From Lachnospira pectinoschiza (GTDB lineage: Bacteria > Bacillota > Clostridia > Lachnospirales > Lachnospiraceae): a DNA stretch of 64,000 bases. The notes below the pieces were generated by a model. The model saw nothing but the letters and a program-made list of their open reading frames with translations, was not told the DNA's origin and did no database searches. Position numbers and translations under genes: made by a program. The stretch's first letter is position 1. Every line of letters starts with the position of its first letter. The stretch spans positions 819,715 through 883,714 of the forward strand of contig NZ_FNHZ01000001.1 of the NCBI RefSeq assembly GCF_900103815.1. Reading direction: 5' to 3'. Positions 56,640 to 64,000 of the stretch are shown here, piece by piece.

Positions 56640-56852
56640 AATTGGTTTTATTGGTGGACTGGCAATATTATATGTTGGTTGTTATTGACTTTCTTTGTGA
56701 TTGGAGGCATTTGTTTGTTTATTAATGGATCTGTATCACTTGGATGGCAGAGGCTTCTTGTGAGTATTGTTGTTGCAGTGATTCCTCAAGCATTAACTCT
56801 ATGGGGAGCAGAAGGGATTTGCTGTTTAAAGGAAGTCTTAGCGAGAATATAA
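56640..56852 (+). pseudogene. Small membrane-protein fragment
   Basis: A 70-codon frame, open from a TGA at its left end, is strongly hydrophobic in two blocks (about LLLTFFVIGGICLFI and LLVSIVVAVIPQAL). It has no ATG and no ribosome site. It is followed by a real terminator, so it is probably the 3' end of a former membrane gene. Confidence 0.4.
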
Positions 56853-56871
56853 ATTAAAAGAAGAATATAGT

Positions 56872-56907
56872 CACTGTTCTGCATTTGTGTAGGACAGTGG
56901 CCTTTTT
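56872..56907 (+). terminator. Terminator before the MerR module
   Basis: CACTGTTCT pairs with AGGACAGTG, followed by five T after GCC. Confidence 0.85.
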
Positions 56908-56933
56908 CATGTTGTAAAAAATAAATATAAGTA

Positions 56934-56963
56934 TTGACGGCCGCTGGCGGCCATTGATAAATT
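56934..56963 (+). promoter_or_regulatory. MerR-type promoter with palindrome in the spacer
   Basis: TTGACG (56934-56939) and TAAATT (56958-56963) have an 18-bp spacer that contains the 14-bp palindrome GGCCGCTGGCGGCC (56939-56952). A long spacer with a central dyad is the hallmark of MerR-controlled promoters. Confidence 0.75.
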
Positions 56964-56983
56964 ATTTATTGAGGAGGATGGCT

Positions 56984-57763
56984 ATGGACTTGTATACGAC
57001 TGGAGATGTTTGTAAAAAGCTAGGAATTAAAGAACGTGTCCTTAAGTATTATGTCGAGAGTGGAATAATTGAACCTACAAAAGTTGGAGTATCAGGTAAA
57101 AAGAAATACTGGTATTTTGATGAATCTGCGATTAATCGAATCAATCAGATTAGACTATATAAGGAATTAGGATATTCTGCAGATGAAATTAAGGATTTTA
57201 TATCTCAACCAGAATTTGATTGGAAAAAAGCCTTAGGTAAACAGATCAATGAACTTAAGGAAAAGAAAAAACATTACGAAAATCTTATTCTAACTGCTGA
57301 GACAATGAGATATTCCTACGAAAGCGGGTTGTACGATGGTGAGATAGTCGATATATCGGCATTTGGAAATGATTTAGACAATTTTGCGTTAAGTGTTTTT
57401 TCTTCATCAGATAATTCTAAAGAGGGATTGTCGACTATCAACCAAGATATTTCTGGAGGAATGGAAATTGCGGAAATTAATAAAGTTGGAACTGATGTTA
57501 TGGAGATGCTGGCTAAGATTTCTTACTGCAAAAAAATGGATCCTGAATCTAGCGAAGTACAAAAGGTGGTTTCAGATGTCTTTGACTACATTGTTAAAAT
57601 GTCTGGGATAGAAGCAATTGATGCTAAGGACGTATTGTATGGAATTAGATTAACATCAAATTTTAGTCTTGAAAGCTTAATTGATTCCATGTTTGGTATA
57701 GGTACAACAGATTTCGTACTTAAGGCTTTAGAAAAATATAGTTACGGTAGGGAGAAAATATAA
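56984..57763 (+). CDS. MerR-family regulator with large helical C-terminal domain
   Basis: Residues 1-70 are a MerR winged helix (YTTGDVCKKLGIKERVLKYY, then RLYKELGYSADEIKDF) followed by a coiled coil (about 80-110). The last 140 residues are an unrecognised helical domain, far larger than in metal-sensing members, and lack a clustered cysteine metal site. GAGGAGG is well spaced for ATG 56984 but abuts the ATG at 56978. It heads a four-gene unit with its own dyad promoter and probably senses a ligand or damage signal. Confidence 0.85.
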   Translation: MDLYTTGDVCKKLGIKERVLKYYVESGIIEPTKVGVSGKKKYWYFDESAINRINQIRLYKELGYSADEIKDFISQPEFDWKKALGKQINELKEKKKHYENLILTAETMRYSYESGLYDGEIVDISAFGNDLDNFALSVFSSSDNSKEGLSTINQDISGGMEIAEINKVGTDVMEMLAKISYCKKMDPESSEVQKVVSDVFDYIVKMSGIEAIDAKDVLYGIRLTSNFSLESLIDSMFGIGTTDFVLKALEKYSYGREKI

Positions 57764-57765
57764 AA

Positions 57766-58107
57766 ATGGATAAAATAGTTCAGAAAGTGGCGGCATTAGG
57801 AGTGCCAGGATTGGTTTTAATTGTTGCAATAAGCGCAACAGGATTAGCTGGTGGCGCAGCAATTACAGCTGCTTTAGCAGCGTTAGGTCCAGGAGGGATG
57901 ATTGGTGGTATTGCTACATTGGGTGTAATTGGTTTGATTTCTGAAGGTATTGCAAAGTATGGTTTTGATGCTATTTTTACGGCAGTAGTAAAAGAACTGT
58001 ATTCTAGAGGTGAAACTAAGGAATCAATTTTAAAGAAAATTGAAAAGTACCCTGTTTCAAAAGATTTAAAGAGAAAACTTACAGAGTCTATTGAAAACAT
58101 AGCGTAA
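57766..58107 (+). CDS. Gly/Ala-rich hydrophobic protein, 113 aa
   Basis: Residues about 10-70 are a long Gly/Ala/Ile/Leu-rich hydrophobic region with turns (GLAGGAAITAALAALGPGGM), like membrane-inserting or pore-type peptides. Residues about 75-113 are a charged helix pair. I know no named family. It starts 2 bp after the MerR stop, so the genes are translationally close. A membrane-active effector is a reasonable inference, but a structural role is equally open. Confidence 0.75.
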   Translation: MDKIVQKVAALGVPGLVLIVAISATGLAGGAAITAALAALGPGGMIGGIATLGVIGLISEGIAKYGFDAIFTAVVKELYSRGETKESILKKIEKYPVSKDLKRKLTESIENIA

Positions 58108-58121
58108 ACGGAGGTGAGAAA

Positions 58122-58307
58122 ATGAAAAATGAAATTATGAAAGCTTTAGGCGGTATGCTTAATAACCCTGGTGATATATTTGAAGCAAGAGTTACAAAGT
58201 CTGGTAATAAAGTTGCGAAGTTTTCTTCAGGAGATGGTTTATTTAAGGCTAGTAAAACTGTTTATTCTAACGGCACAGTTCACGAAACAAGAACATATAA
58301 AGTTTAA
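58122..58307 (+). CDS. Small hypothetical protein, 61 aa
   Basis: GGAGGTG lies 5 bp before ATG 58122, an excellent translation signal. The product is basic with a beta-rich second half ([16 protein letters not shown], then [16 protein letters not shown]). No family was recognised. It is the third gene of the MerR unit, 14 bp after the membrane protein. Confidence 0.7.
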   Translation: MKNEIMKALGGMLNNPGDIFEARVTKSGNKVAKFSSGDGLFKASKTVYSNGTVHETRTYKV

Positions 58308-58324
58308 AGAGAGGGGGTGTTATA

Positions 58325-58543
58325 ATGACTATATATACAACCAATGAATGGAAGGGTTATGGCAAGCAGAATTACTATTGGAATGAATACAGATTAGAAG
58401 GTGATATAGTGGAAAAGTACAAATGTCATAGGCAGAAATTCTTTGATGGAAACGAGAATGACTGGGAGACTGATGAAACACTTGAAGAATCTTGGGAAAT
58501 TGATGATCCTAATATGCCAGATTGGCTACATAAGTATATTTAA
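58325..58543 (+). CDS. Small acidic protein, 72 aa
   Basis: Trp/Tyr-rich and strongly acidic in its second half ([16 protein letters not shown]), the product is soluble and lacks Cys pairs. GAGGGGG lies before ATG 58325, 17 bp after the 61-aa gene. Its acidic surface would suit binding to its basic neighbour or an inhibitor role. This is inference only. Confidence 0.7.
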   Translation: MTIYTTNEWKGYGKQNYYWNEYRLEGDIVEKYKCHRQKFFDGNENDWETDETLEESWEIDDPNMPDWLHKYI

Positions 58544-58605
58544 ATTTGTCGTGATCAATTTTGTCTCGTTTTGACTCGCTTCGCCTACATTAGCATTTTT
58601 CTTAT

Positions 58606-58753
58606 AGATTTAACGGTACTATTATTATCATAGACAAGTGAGAGGTAAACAAAAGCCTCCCACTTGTTTTTTCTTTTGCAGAAGAATAGGAAGCAGATAC
58701 AAGCGTCACAGGATGACCAACCCTCAAGGTCGTGAGTGGCGCTTTTTCGTTCT
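58606..58753. repeat. Island 3'-end repeat, copy 3
   Basis: It matches 49846-49990: GATTTAACGGT-CTATTATT, the stem CAAGTG.../CACTTG, TTTTTTCTTTTGCAGAAGAA and the AGCGTCACAGGATGACCAAC hairpin. It ends exactly where the lysR fragment begins, so the repeat marks the island edge. Confidence 0.9.
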
Positions 58754-58754
58754 C

Positions 58755-58996
58755 TAGATAATGGAACAAATTCATCGGGTCGTCCTCTAGGAATTTGATG
58801 GTGGTCTTTTGGTAGAGCTTTTGAAAATCGCTAAGTGGCAGGGTGATATTGTACTGTGGAATTGAAGGAATGGTGCCTATGGTTAGCAGTCCATTTTCAA
58901 TATTCTCTAGGTGCTTAAGGGCTGTGATGCCGTCTAGTTCTGTGCGCACCATGGCAGCGGCGTAGGGTAAAAATGTTTTGCCGTGCTTGCTTATAT
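58755..58996 (-). pseudogene. lysR-family regulator fragment, truncated at both ends
   Basis: Read on the minus strand, KHGKTFLPYAAAMV, LLTIGTIPSIPQYNITL and TIKFLEDDPMNLFHYLENEK are the hinge and first part of a LysR substrate-binding domain. The HTH start is missing at the right, and the island repeat cuts the rest at the left. The longer minus frame starting near 58952 simply runs on into the repeat. Codon choice looks host-like, so this may be a chromosomal gene broken by the island. Confidence 0.8.
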
Positions 58997-59105
58997 TTTA
59001 AAATAAAATGGGGGATGTTGTTCTTATATATGAAGTGACATGTTATAATTATTTAAATTTGAAAAATGCTTAATTATGAGTTTAGAATATATGGGGGAGT
59101 GTAAA

Positions 59106-59615
59106 ATGAAGACTGTTGTATTGCTATATGAGACTTGTTGTATATATGAGATTGTGGTTACAAATTATTTCTTACAATGCTGTGGCCATGAAATTGTATT
59201 TGCAACTATTGATGGTAAAGGTGTTACAGCTACTGAAAAATATTCTTTGAATGCTAGTTGCGCCCTAAAGGATATTGATCCAAAAGAGGTGGAGCTGCTT
59301 TTAATACCTGGTGGAAATATTGAAACTATCGACAATGAGGAAGTATATTCATTTATTCGAGCCGTGGTAGATAATAAACAGTTAGTAGCTGGCATATGCA
59401 ATGGGGCGGATGAACTAGACCACGCAGGCGTTCTTGAGGGCATTGACTCAACTCATTCCCTTAAGGAAGACCTTGTTGTTTATGAAAATGTAATCACAGC
59501 CAGAGCTAATGCATACGTAGACATGGCAATCGCTATCGGAAAGAAGATGGAGTTATTTAAAGACGAGGACGATTTGCAGGAGACAGTGGAGTTTTGGAAG
59601 TATCATAGGGGATAG
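59106..59615 (+). CDS. DJ-1/PfpI family protein
   Basis: The class I glutamine-amidotransferase-like fold is clear: start KTVVLLYE, LLIPGG (about residues 63-68) and the nucleophile elbow AGICNGAD with Cys (about 101). Family members act as stress chaperones, deglycases or small-molecule enzymes. A Glu occurs in the early strand region but the triad cannot be fixed by eye. ATG 59106 follows GGGGGAG. The gene looks chromosomal and has its own terminator. Confidence 0.88.
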   Translation: MKTVVLLYETCCIYEIVVTNYFLQCCGHEIVFATIDGKGVTATEKYSLNASCALKDIDPKEVELLLIPGGNIETIDNEEVYSFIRAVVDNKQLVAGICNGADELDHAGVLEGIDSTHSLKEDLVVYENVITARANAYVDMAIAIGKKMELFKDEDDLQETVEFWKYHRG

Positions 59616-59697
59616 TAGTAAATGCTGAGAGAAAAATATTAGATATTTACTTTAAATAATTAGGTAAGATAAATATCAAATATAATATAAGTAAGTT

Positions 59698-59726
59698 AAG
59701 CCACTAGCTAAGCTAGTGGCTTATTT
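59698..59726 (+). terminator. DJ-1 gene terminator
   Basis: AAGCCACTAGC pairs with GCTAGTGGCTT around two bases, followed by ATTT. Confidence 0.8.
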
Positions 59727-59782
59727 ACGTCTTTTAAAAGTATTAACCATTAAAAGCATGACTTTATTAAGATAAACTATAA

Positions 59783-59838
59783 TTGGTTTATAATAACCAA
59801 AATTGGTTATTGACAACCAATAATACTAATGATATATT
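59783..59838 (+). promoter_or_regulatory. Promoter with two TTGGTT/AACCAA inverted repeats
   Basis: TTGACA (59810-59815) and TATATT (59833-59838) are 17 bp apart. Two dyads, TTGGTT-N6-AACCAA at 59783-59800 and TTGGTT-N6-AACCAA at 59803-59820, sit side by side; the second covers the -35 box. This suggests tight repression. A 9-codon frame at 59857 precedes the next gene. Confidence 0.85.
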
Positions 59839-59899
59839 TTAATTACGGAGAGAACAATGGTTGCAGAAAACCAAATATATAAATAAAGGAGAATTTATT

Positions 59900-60211
59900 A
59901 TGAAGAAAAGAAATGAGTTAAAAGTGAATAATGATTATTATTTACAGAATGAGATTATTGAGATTGACAACTATTGCGATAAAAAAGGTATTCTTGATAA
60001 TCAGAAAAAACGAATGGCAACATTGGCAGCTTACTTGATGAAGCATAATGAGAGTGAAAGTGATAATACGATTGATGATGAGGATTTTGATTCTGACTTG
60101 AAGTTGGCAAAAGAGTTTTTAAAAGATGAAATTATTTTTGTGAATGAAATGAAAAGAGATTTTAATGTAGAAGCATTGAAGACTTACTTTAGTGGTATAG
60201 TAAATGATTAA
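59900..60211 (+). CDS. Small acidic helical protein, 103 aa
   Basis: Helical, with a central acidic run (NTIDDEDFDSDLKLAKEFL), no membrane segment and no family I recognise. AAAGGAG precedes ATG 59900. It is the first gene after the dyad promoter and lies 58 bp before the methylase-like gene. As a small partner encoded ahead of a restriction-type gene it might be a regulator or an inhibitor; sequence alone does not say. Confidence 0.7.
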   Translation: MKKRNELKVNNDYYLQNEIIEIDNYCDKKGILDNQKKRMATLAAYLMKHNESESDNTIDDEDFDSDLKLAKEFLKDEIIFVNEMKRDFNVEALKTYFSGIVND

Positions 60212-60269
60212 CATAATAAAATGAAATCTGGTTACAAAAAACAAATAGGATTTTAAAGGAGTTAAGATT

Positions 60270-61973
60270 ATGATTAAAAAGAACAATTTTAAAGTTATTG
60301 ATAGTAATTATATGGCAGATAAGACAGAAGGCGTATATAGATATTTAGAAAGAATGCGTGATATAGGTTCTGCAGTAAAGTATATTGTTGCAAGTGCGGC
60401 GTACATCTCTAATGAGTATAAAGCTAATGATGATGAATCTATTATATCTAAAATGGTGGATAGATTTGCATGTAGTGAATCTAATATAAAAACTATAGTA
60501 GCAAATAATATAGATGGTATTCTTGATATTTCTCATACATATTCTAAAGAAGCAATTTTGTATTATTTATGTGAATCCTATACTAAAACATTTGATAAAA
60601 TAGGTTATATGCATAATTCTTCAAAATCATGTATTGATTTAGCAATTTCAGTATTAAATATTAATGAAAAAGACATAGTAGCAGATTTTGGAAGTGGTGT
60701 AGGTGACTTTATAATTTCTGTAGCCAATATGAAGAAACCTAGTATTTTAAAAGGTTATGAAATTGATAAGGATTATTTAGAAATGTTAAAAATAAGAGCA
60801 GAGCTGAATAATGTAAAGGCTGAATTTGAATTAATGAATATTCCTAAAGAAAAGAAATTTGATAAGATTTTTTCGGAGGTTTCTTTAGGTAATATAAATG
60901 GAGAATCTGATTATTTAGCAAGTGAATACGAATCTTTTAAGAATAAAGTCCCAAGTGTTAGAAGTTCAATGTCACCTAATTGGTTGTTTAATAACTTGAT
61001 TATAGAACATTTATCTGAACATGGAAAAGCAGTGGTTATGATGAACATTGGAAGTATAGAAATGCTTAGAGATAAGGAAATAAGAGAATATTTTGTTAAA
61101 AATGGTTTTATTGAAGCTGTTATAGCTTTACCAGAACGATTACATACATTTACTAATACATCATATGCAATGGTTGTATTAAGTAGAGGTAACAAGCAAG
61201 TAAAAATGATTGATGCTACTAATATTTATGAGTCAGGAAGAAGACAAAATAATTTATCAAAAGAAAATATAAATGAGATAATTTCATTGCTAGAAGAATA
61301 CGGTGATAATTCAACCAGCGTAGTTTTTGATGAATTAGAAGGTAATAATTATAATCTTAATCCACTGAATTACTTAAGGAAAAAAATAGAGTTTGATAAT
61401 GGAGATGAGTTTAATAAAATTATCAAGAATATTACACGAGGAGCGCACATAAGAGCAGATGAATTATATTCTTTATTTTCAGATGAACCAACTGATATTC
61501 AGTATTTAACGATTTCTGATATTGAAGATGGAATTATATCTGATGATATGCAATATTTAAAAGAAATAGAAGGTAGATATGAAAGATACTGTGTAAAAGA
61601 CAGAAATATTGTTATATCAAAAAATGGAACTTCCATAAAACATACTATTGCAGAAGTATTGGAAAGTAAAAAAATACTAGTAAGTGATAATTTCTATATA
61701 ATTGAAATAGATGAAAATTTAGCAAATCCATATTATATAGAGGCTTTTCTAAGTAGCAAGATAGGAAGTGAAGTTTTACAATCAACTAGTACAAGTGGAA
61801 GAATTAATAATATCGCAGTAGATGAGCTTAAGAAGATGTGTATTCCATTGCCTTCGCTTGCTGAACAGAATCAAATCGCTGAGGCTTATAAGGCTAAATT
61901 AAAGCAGCTAAAGGGGCTAAAGAAGAATCTGAAAATAGTTAAAGATGAATTAGGTATGATATTTAAAATATAA
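60270..61973 (+). CDS. N6-methylase-like protein fused to a specificity domain, motif IV missing
   Basis: Residues about 100-350 have the HsdM-type fold: motif I DFGSGVGDF (about 139-147), GYEID, and ALPERLHTFTNTSYAMVVLSR late in the domain. The catalytic NPPY/F of motif IV should follow FDKIF but reads SEVSLGN (about 202-208), so methyl transfer is unlikely. Residues about 390-567 are an HsdS-like target domain ending CIPLPSLAEQNQIAEAYKAK. RBS AAGGAG precedes the ATG. A DNA-binding, SAM-sensing or regulatory role is inferred. Confidence 0.8.
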   Translation: MIKKNNFKVIDSNYMADKTEGVYRYLERMRDIGSAVKYIVASAAYISNEYKANDDESIISKMVDRFACSESNIKTIVANNIDGILDISHTYSKEAILYYLCESYTKTFDKIGYMHNSSKSCIDLAISVLNINEKDIVADFGSGVGDFIISVANMKKPSILKGYEIDKDYLEMLKIRAELNNVKAEFELMNIPKEKKFDKIFSEVSLGNINGESDYLASEYESFKNKVPSVRSSMSPNWLFNNLIIEHLSEHGKAVVMMNIGSIEMLRDKEIREYFVKNGFIEAVIALPERLHTFTNTSYAMVVLSRGNKQVKMIDATNIYESGRRQNNLSKENINEIISLLEEYGDNSTSVVFDELEGNNYNLNPLNYLRKKIEFDNGDEFNKIIKNITRGAHIRADELYSLFSDEPTDIQYLTISDIEDGIISDDMQYLKEIEGRYERYCVKDRNIVISKNGTSIKHTIAEVLESKKILVSDNFYIIEIDENLANPYYIEAFLSSKIGSEVLQSTSTSGRINNIAVDELKKMCIPLPSLAEQNQIAEAYKAKLKQLKGLKKNLKIVKDELGMIFKI

Positions 61974-62100
61974 AAAAGTTTCGACTTATCGAAAATTATA
62001 TTTGTTTTAAATAAGATATGGCTGTATAATTAAAAATGACAGAATTTATAGGACTTAAGGCACGTTACCGTTGTGAAATTAATCACAAGAAAGGAATTAT

Positions 62101-62313
62101 ATGGCTATATCTTATAATGGATTATGGAAATTATTGATTGACAAGAACATGAAAAAGATGGATCTTGTTGAGAACGAAAACATCGGAATTAGCAGCAGTA
62201 CACTTGCCAAGATGAGCAAGGGAAAGACTGTGTCCATGAGTGTCTTAGAGAAGATATGTATGGAATTGGATTGCGATTTCGGAGACATAATTAGTATCGA
62301 TAAGAGTAAATAG
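62101..62313 (+). CDS. XRE-family HTH regulator, 70 aa
   Basis: A compact Cro/C1-type helix-turn-helix: WKLLIDKNMKKMDLVEN, then ISSSTLAKMSKGKTVSMSVL and the closing helix LEKICMELDCDFGDI. Proteins of this size and sequence type commonly sit just upstream of restriction-modification genes and time their expression. AAAGGAA precedes ATG 62101. The type I hsdM gene starts 99 bp downstream. Confidence 0.9.
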   Translation: MAISYNGLWKLLIDKNMKKMDLVENENIGISSSTLAKMSKGKTVSMSVLEKICMELDCDFGDIISIDKSK

Positions 62314-62412
62314 AATATTTTTTTTTGAGTGAAGTTCGTTTTTATGGACAGCATATAGATTAGTATTTATTTAGGAATACAAATGTAAAAAATAAAGTGG
62401 AGGTTGTTTTAG

Positions 62413-64000
62413 ATGGCAACAAGAAGTGGAAAAATTGATCAGAAAGCAGACCTTATTTGGGCGATAGCAGATAAATTAACAGGTGTTTATAAACCACACG
62501 AATATGGTGAGGTTATTTTACCTATTACCGTAATGAGAAGATTTGACTGCATACTTTCAGATACGAAAGATGCAGTTCTTTCTAAGTATGAAGAAGTAAA
62601 AGATTTGCCTATGAAAGATGTACTTTTACGTAAGGCATCTGGATATGAATTCTATAATACAAGTAAGTATACATTTGAAAGACTTATGGATGATCCTGAC
62701 CATATTGAGGAGAACTTTAGAGATTATTTGAATGGATTCTCGGATAATGTTCAGGATATTCTAGAGAAGTTTAAGTTTGATGGTCATATTACAACTATGG
62801 CCAATAAAGGAATCCTTTATATTGTGCTGAAGGAGTTTACAACTGATAAGGGCAATCTGCATCCGGACGAGATATCAAATCTCGAAATGGGATACATCTT
62901 TGAAGAGATTATCCGAAGATTTTCTGAAGCACATAACGAGGATGCTGGACAGCATTATACACCAAGAGAAGTTATTCAGCTTATGGTTAATATACTTTTC
63001 TATGATGATAACGATGTCCTTTCGGGAAACAATGTGGCGAAGACTATCTATGACCCTGCTTGTGGAACAGGTGGTATGTTATCAGTAGCTGAAGAGTATC
63101 TTCATGCATTGAATGCGTCTGCAGAATTAATTCCATTTGGTCAGGAAATTAATGACCAGACTTTTGCAATCTGTAAAGCCGATATGCTTATCAAGGGCAA
63201 TAACTCAGATTTTATTAAGGATGGTAATACTCTTTCAGATGACCAATTCAAAGGACAGACATTTGATTATATTCTTTCTAATCCACCTTTTGGACGTGAA
63301 TGGAAAAATGAAAAAGCAAAAGTTGAAGAGGAAGCAAAACTTGGATTTGGTGGTCGTTTTGGAGCAGGGCTTCCAACCTCTAGTGATGGACAAATGCTTT
63401 TCTTAATGACAGCAATGTCAAAAATGAAGGACATCAACCAAGGTGGTAGCCGTATAGCTATTATCCATAATGGTTCTCCTTTATTTACTGGTGATGCAGG
63501 TTCTGGACCATCAAATATCAGAAAATATATTTTAGAGAATGATTTATTGGAAGCCATTATTGCTCTTCCAAATAACATATTTTACAACACAGGTATTGCA
63601 ACATATATTTGGGTTCTTTCAAACAAGAAAGCTGGAACTATTCGTGAAGGAAAGGTGCAGCTTATTAATGCTAATGAATTATATGTTAAGAGAAGAAAAG
63701 CTCTTGGTAATAAGCGTAACGATATTTCCGAAGAGGATATTGACAAAATCACACAGATTTATGGTGATTTCAAAGAGTCAGAGATTAGTAAGATTTATGA
63801 TAATGCTGATTTTGGCTATACAAAGATAACTGTAGAAAGACCATTGTACGATGAGGAAGGAAATCCTGTATTAAAGAAGGGGAAGCCACAACCTGATACA
63901 TCATTACGTGATACAGAAAATGTACCTTTGAAGGAAGATATTAAGGCTTATTTTGAGCGTGAAGTACTTCCATTTGCTCCAGACGCATGGATTGATGAGA
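62413..64000 (+). CDS. hsdM: Type I restriction-modification methylase subunit HsdM, 3' partial
   Basis: The frame starts at ATG 62413 behind GGAGG (62399-62403) and stays open to the window end (529 codons). The N-terminal HsdM helical domain (TRSGKIDQKADLIWAIADKL) leads to motif X-like GQHYTPREVIQLM, motif I DPACGTGGML (about residues 216-225) and motif IV NPPFGREW (about 291-298). It methylates adenine in a type I complex; hsdS and hsdR should follow beyond the window. Unlike its upstream neighbour, all catalytic motifs are intact. Confidence 0.95.
   Translation, partial: MATRSGKIDQKADLIWAIADKLTGVYKPHEYGEVILPITVMRRFDCILSDTKDAVLSKYEEVKDLPMKDVLLRKASGYEFYNTSKYTFERLMDDPDHIEENFRDYLNGFSDNVQDILEKFKFDGHITTMANKGILYIVLKEFTTDKGNLHPDEISNLEMGYIFEEIIRRFSEAHNEDAGQHYTPREVIQLMVNILFYDDNDVLSGNNVAKTIYDPACGTGGMLSVAEEYLHALNASAELIPFGQEINDQTFAICKADMLIKGNNSDFIKDGNTLSDDQFKGQTFDYILSNPPFGREWKNEKAKVEEEAKLGFGGRFGAGLPTSSDGQMLFLMTAMSKMKDINQGGSRIAIIHNGSPLFTGDAGSGPSNIRKYILENDLLEAIIALPNNIFYNTGIATYIWVLSNKKAGTIREGKVQLINANELYVKRRKALGNKRNDISEEDIDKITQIYGDFKESEISKIYDNADFGYTKITVERPLYDEEGNPVLKKGKPQPDTSLRDTENVPLKEDIKAYFEREVLPFAPDAWIDE

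Noticed and set aside
35239..58753. Integron-like attC sites
   Set aside because: The repeats follow genes but lack the paired core sites and variable central palindrome of attC, and no integrase was seen.
34000..59000. Possible CRISPR array because of repeated motifs
   Set aside because: The repeats are few, long, far apart and separated by genes; there are no regular spacers and no cas genes.

Overview
The window is AT-rich, codes mostly on the + strand and looks like a chromosome segment of a low-GC Firmicute. Lachnospiraceae or a close relative is my inference. It rests on the gene set (DUF4250 protein, FliB-type methylase, ThyX, PTS sugar operons, pyruvate phosphate dikinase, CIRCE-controlled clpB) and on Tn1549/CTn-type conjugative remnants. 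I saw no rRNA, tRNA or CRISPR array.

Region 1 (1-34,020) is orderly housekeeping DNA with clean operons and strong intrinsic terminators. It holds a 5'-truncated homocysteine methyltransferase/MTHFR fusion, murI, a FliB-like protein, trpD and asnB. Next come a LacI-controlled sucrose operon (scrA, scrB, scrK), a eukaryote-type NADP isocitrate dehydrogenase, a CmpB-like membrane protein with a membrane GDPD, and hflX-folA. A zinc-ribbon surface protein is followed by a beta-glucoside system with a LicT antiterminator that has two RAT/terminator switches, one of them in its own leader. The region ends with thyX, a HAD phosphatase, clpB, a DUF4250 gene and ppdK.

Region 2 (about 34,020-58,755) is a mosaic accessory island. 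It mixes debris of a conjugative element (TraG/VirD4 pieces, a DUF3847 gene, a small gene with three in-frame stops, large inverted repeats) with intact cargo modules. These are: a methyltransferase; a DUF4143-type ATPase flanked by a repeated palindrome; a SnoaL/Rrf2 pair with two matching operators; a macrodomain plus class M sirtuin pair, with a broken macrodomain copy upstream; an EEP nuclease with a 904-aa partner; a PLD-nuclease/ATPase fusion with a resolvase-like protein that has lost catalytic arginines; a BcgI-like fused restriction-methylation enzyme with its specificity subunit; and a four-gene MerR module with a glycine-rich membrane protein. Copies of one 3'-end repeat are scattered through the island. 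The right edge lies in a truncated lysR fragment, suggesting insertion into or rearrangement within a host gene.

Region 3 (58,755-64,000) has a host-like DJ-1/PfpI gene, then a second restriction-type locus: a small acidic protein, an N6-methylase-like protein fused to a specificity domain but lacking the NPPY/F motif, an XRE regulator, and a type I HsdM that runs off the window end. The best candidates for undescribed systems are the PLD-ATPase/dead-resolvase pair, the EEP/904-aa pair, the NPPY-less methylase pair and the MerR/membrane-protein cassette. All four functional readings are inference from domains and context.
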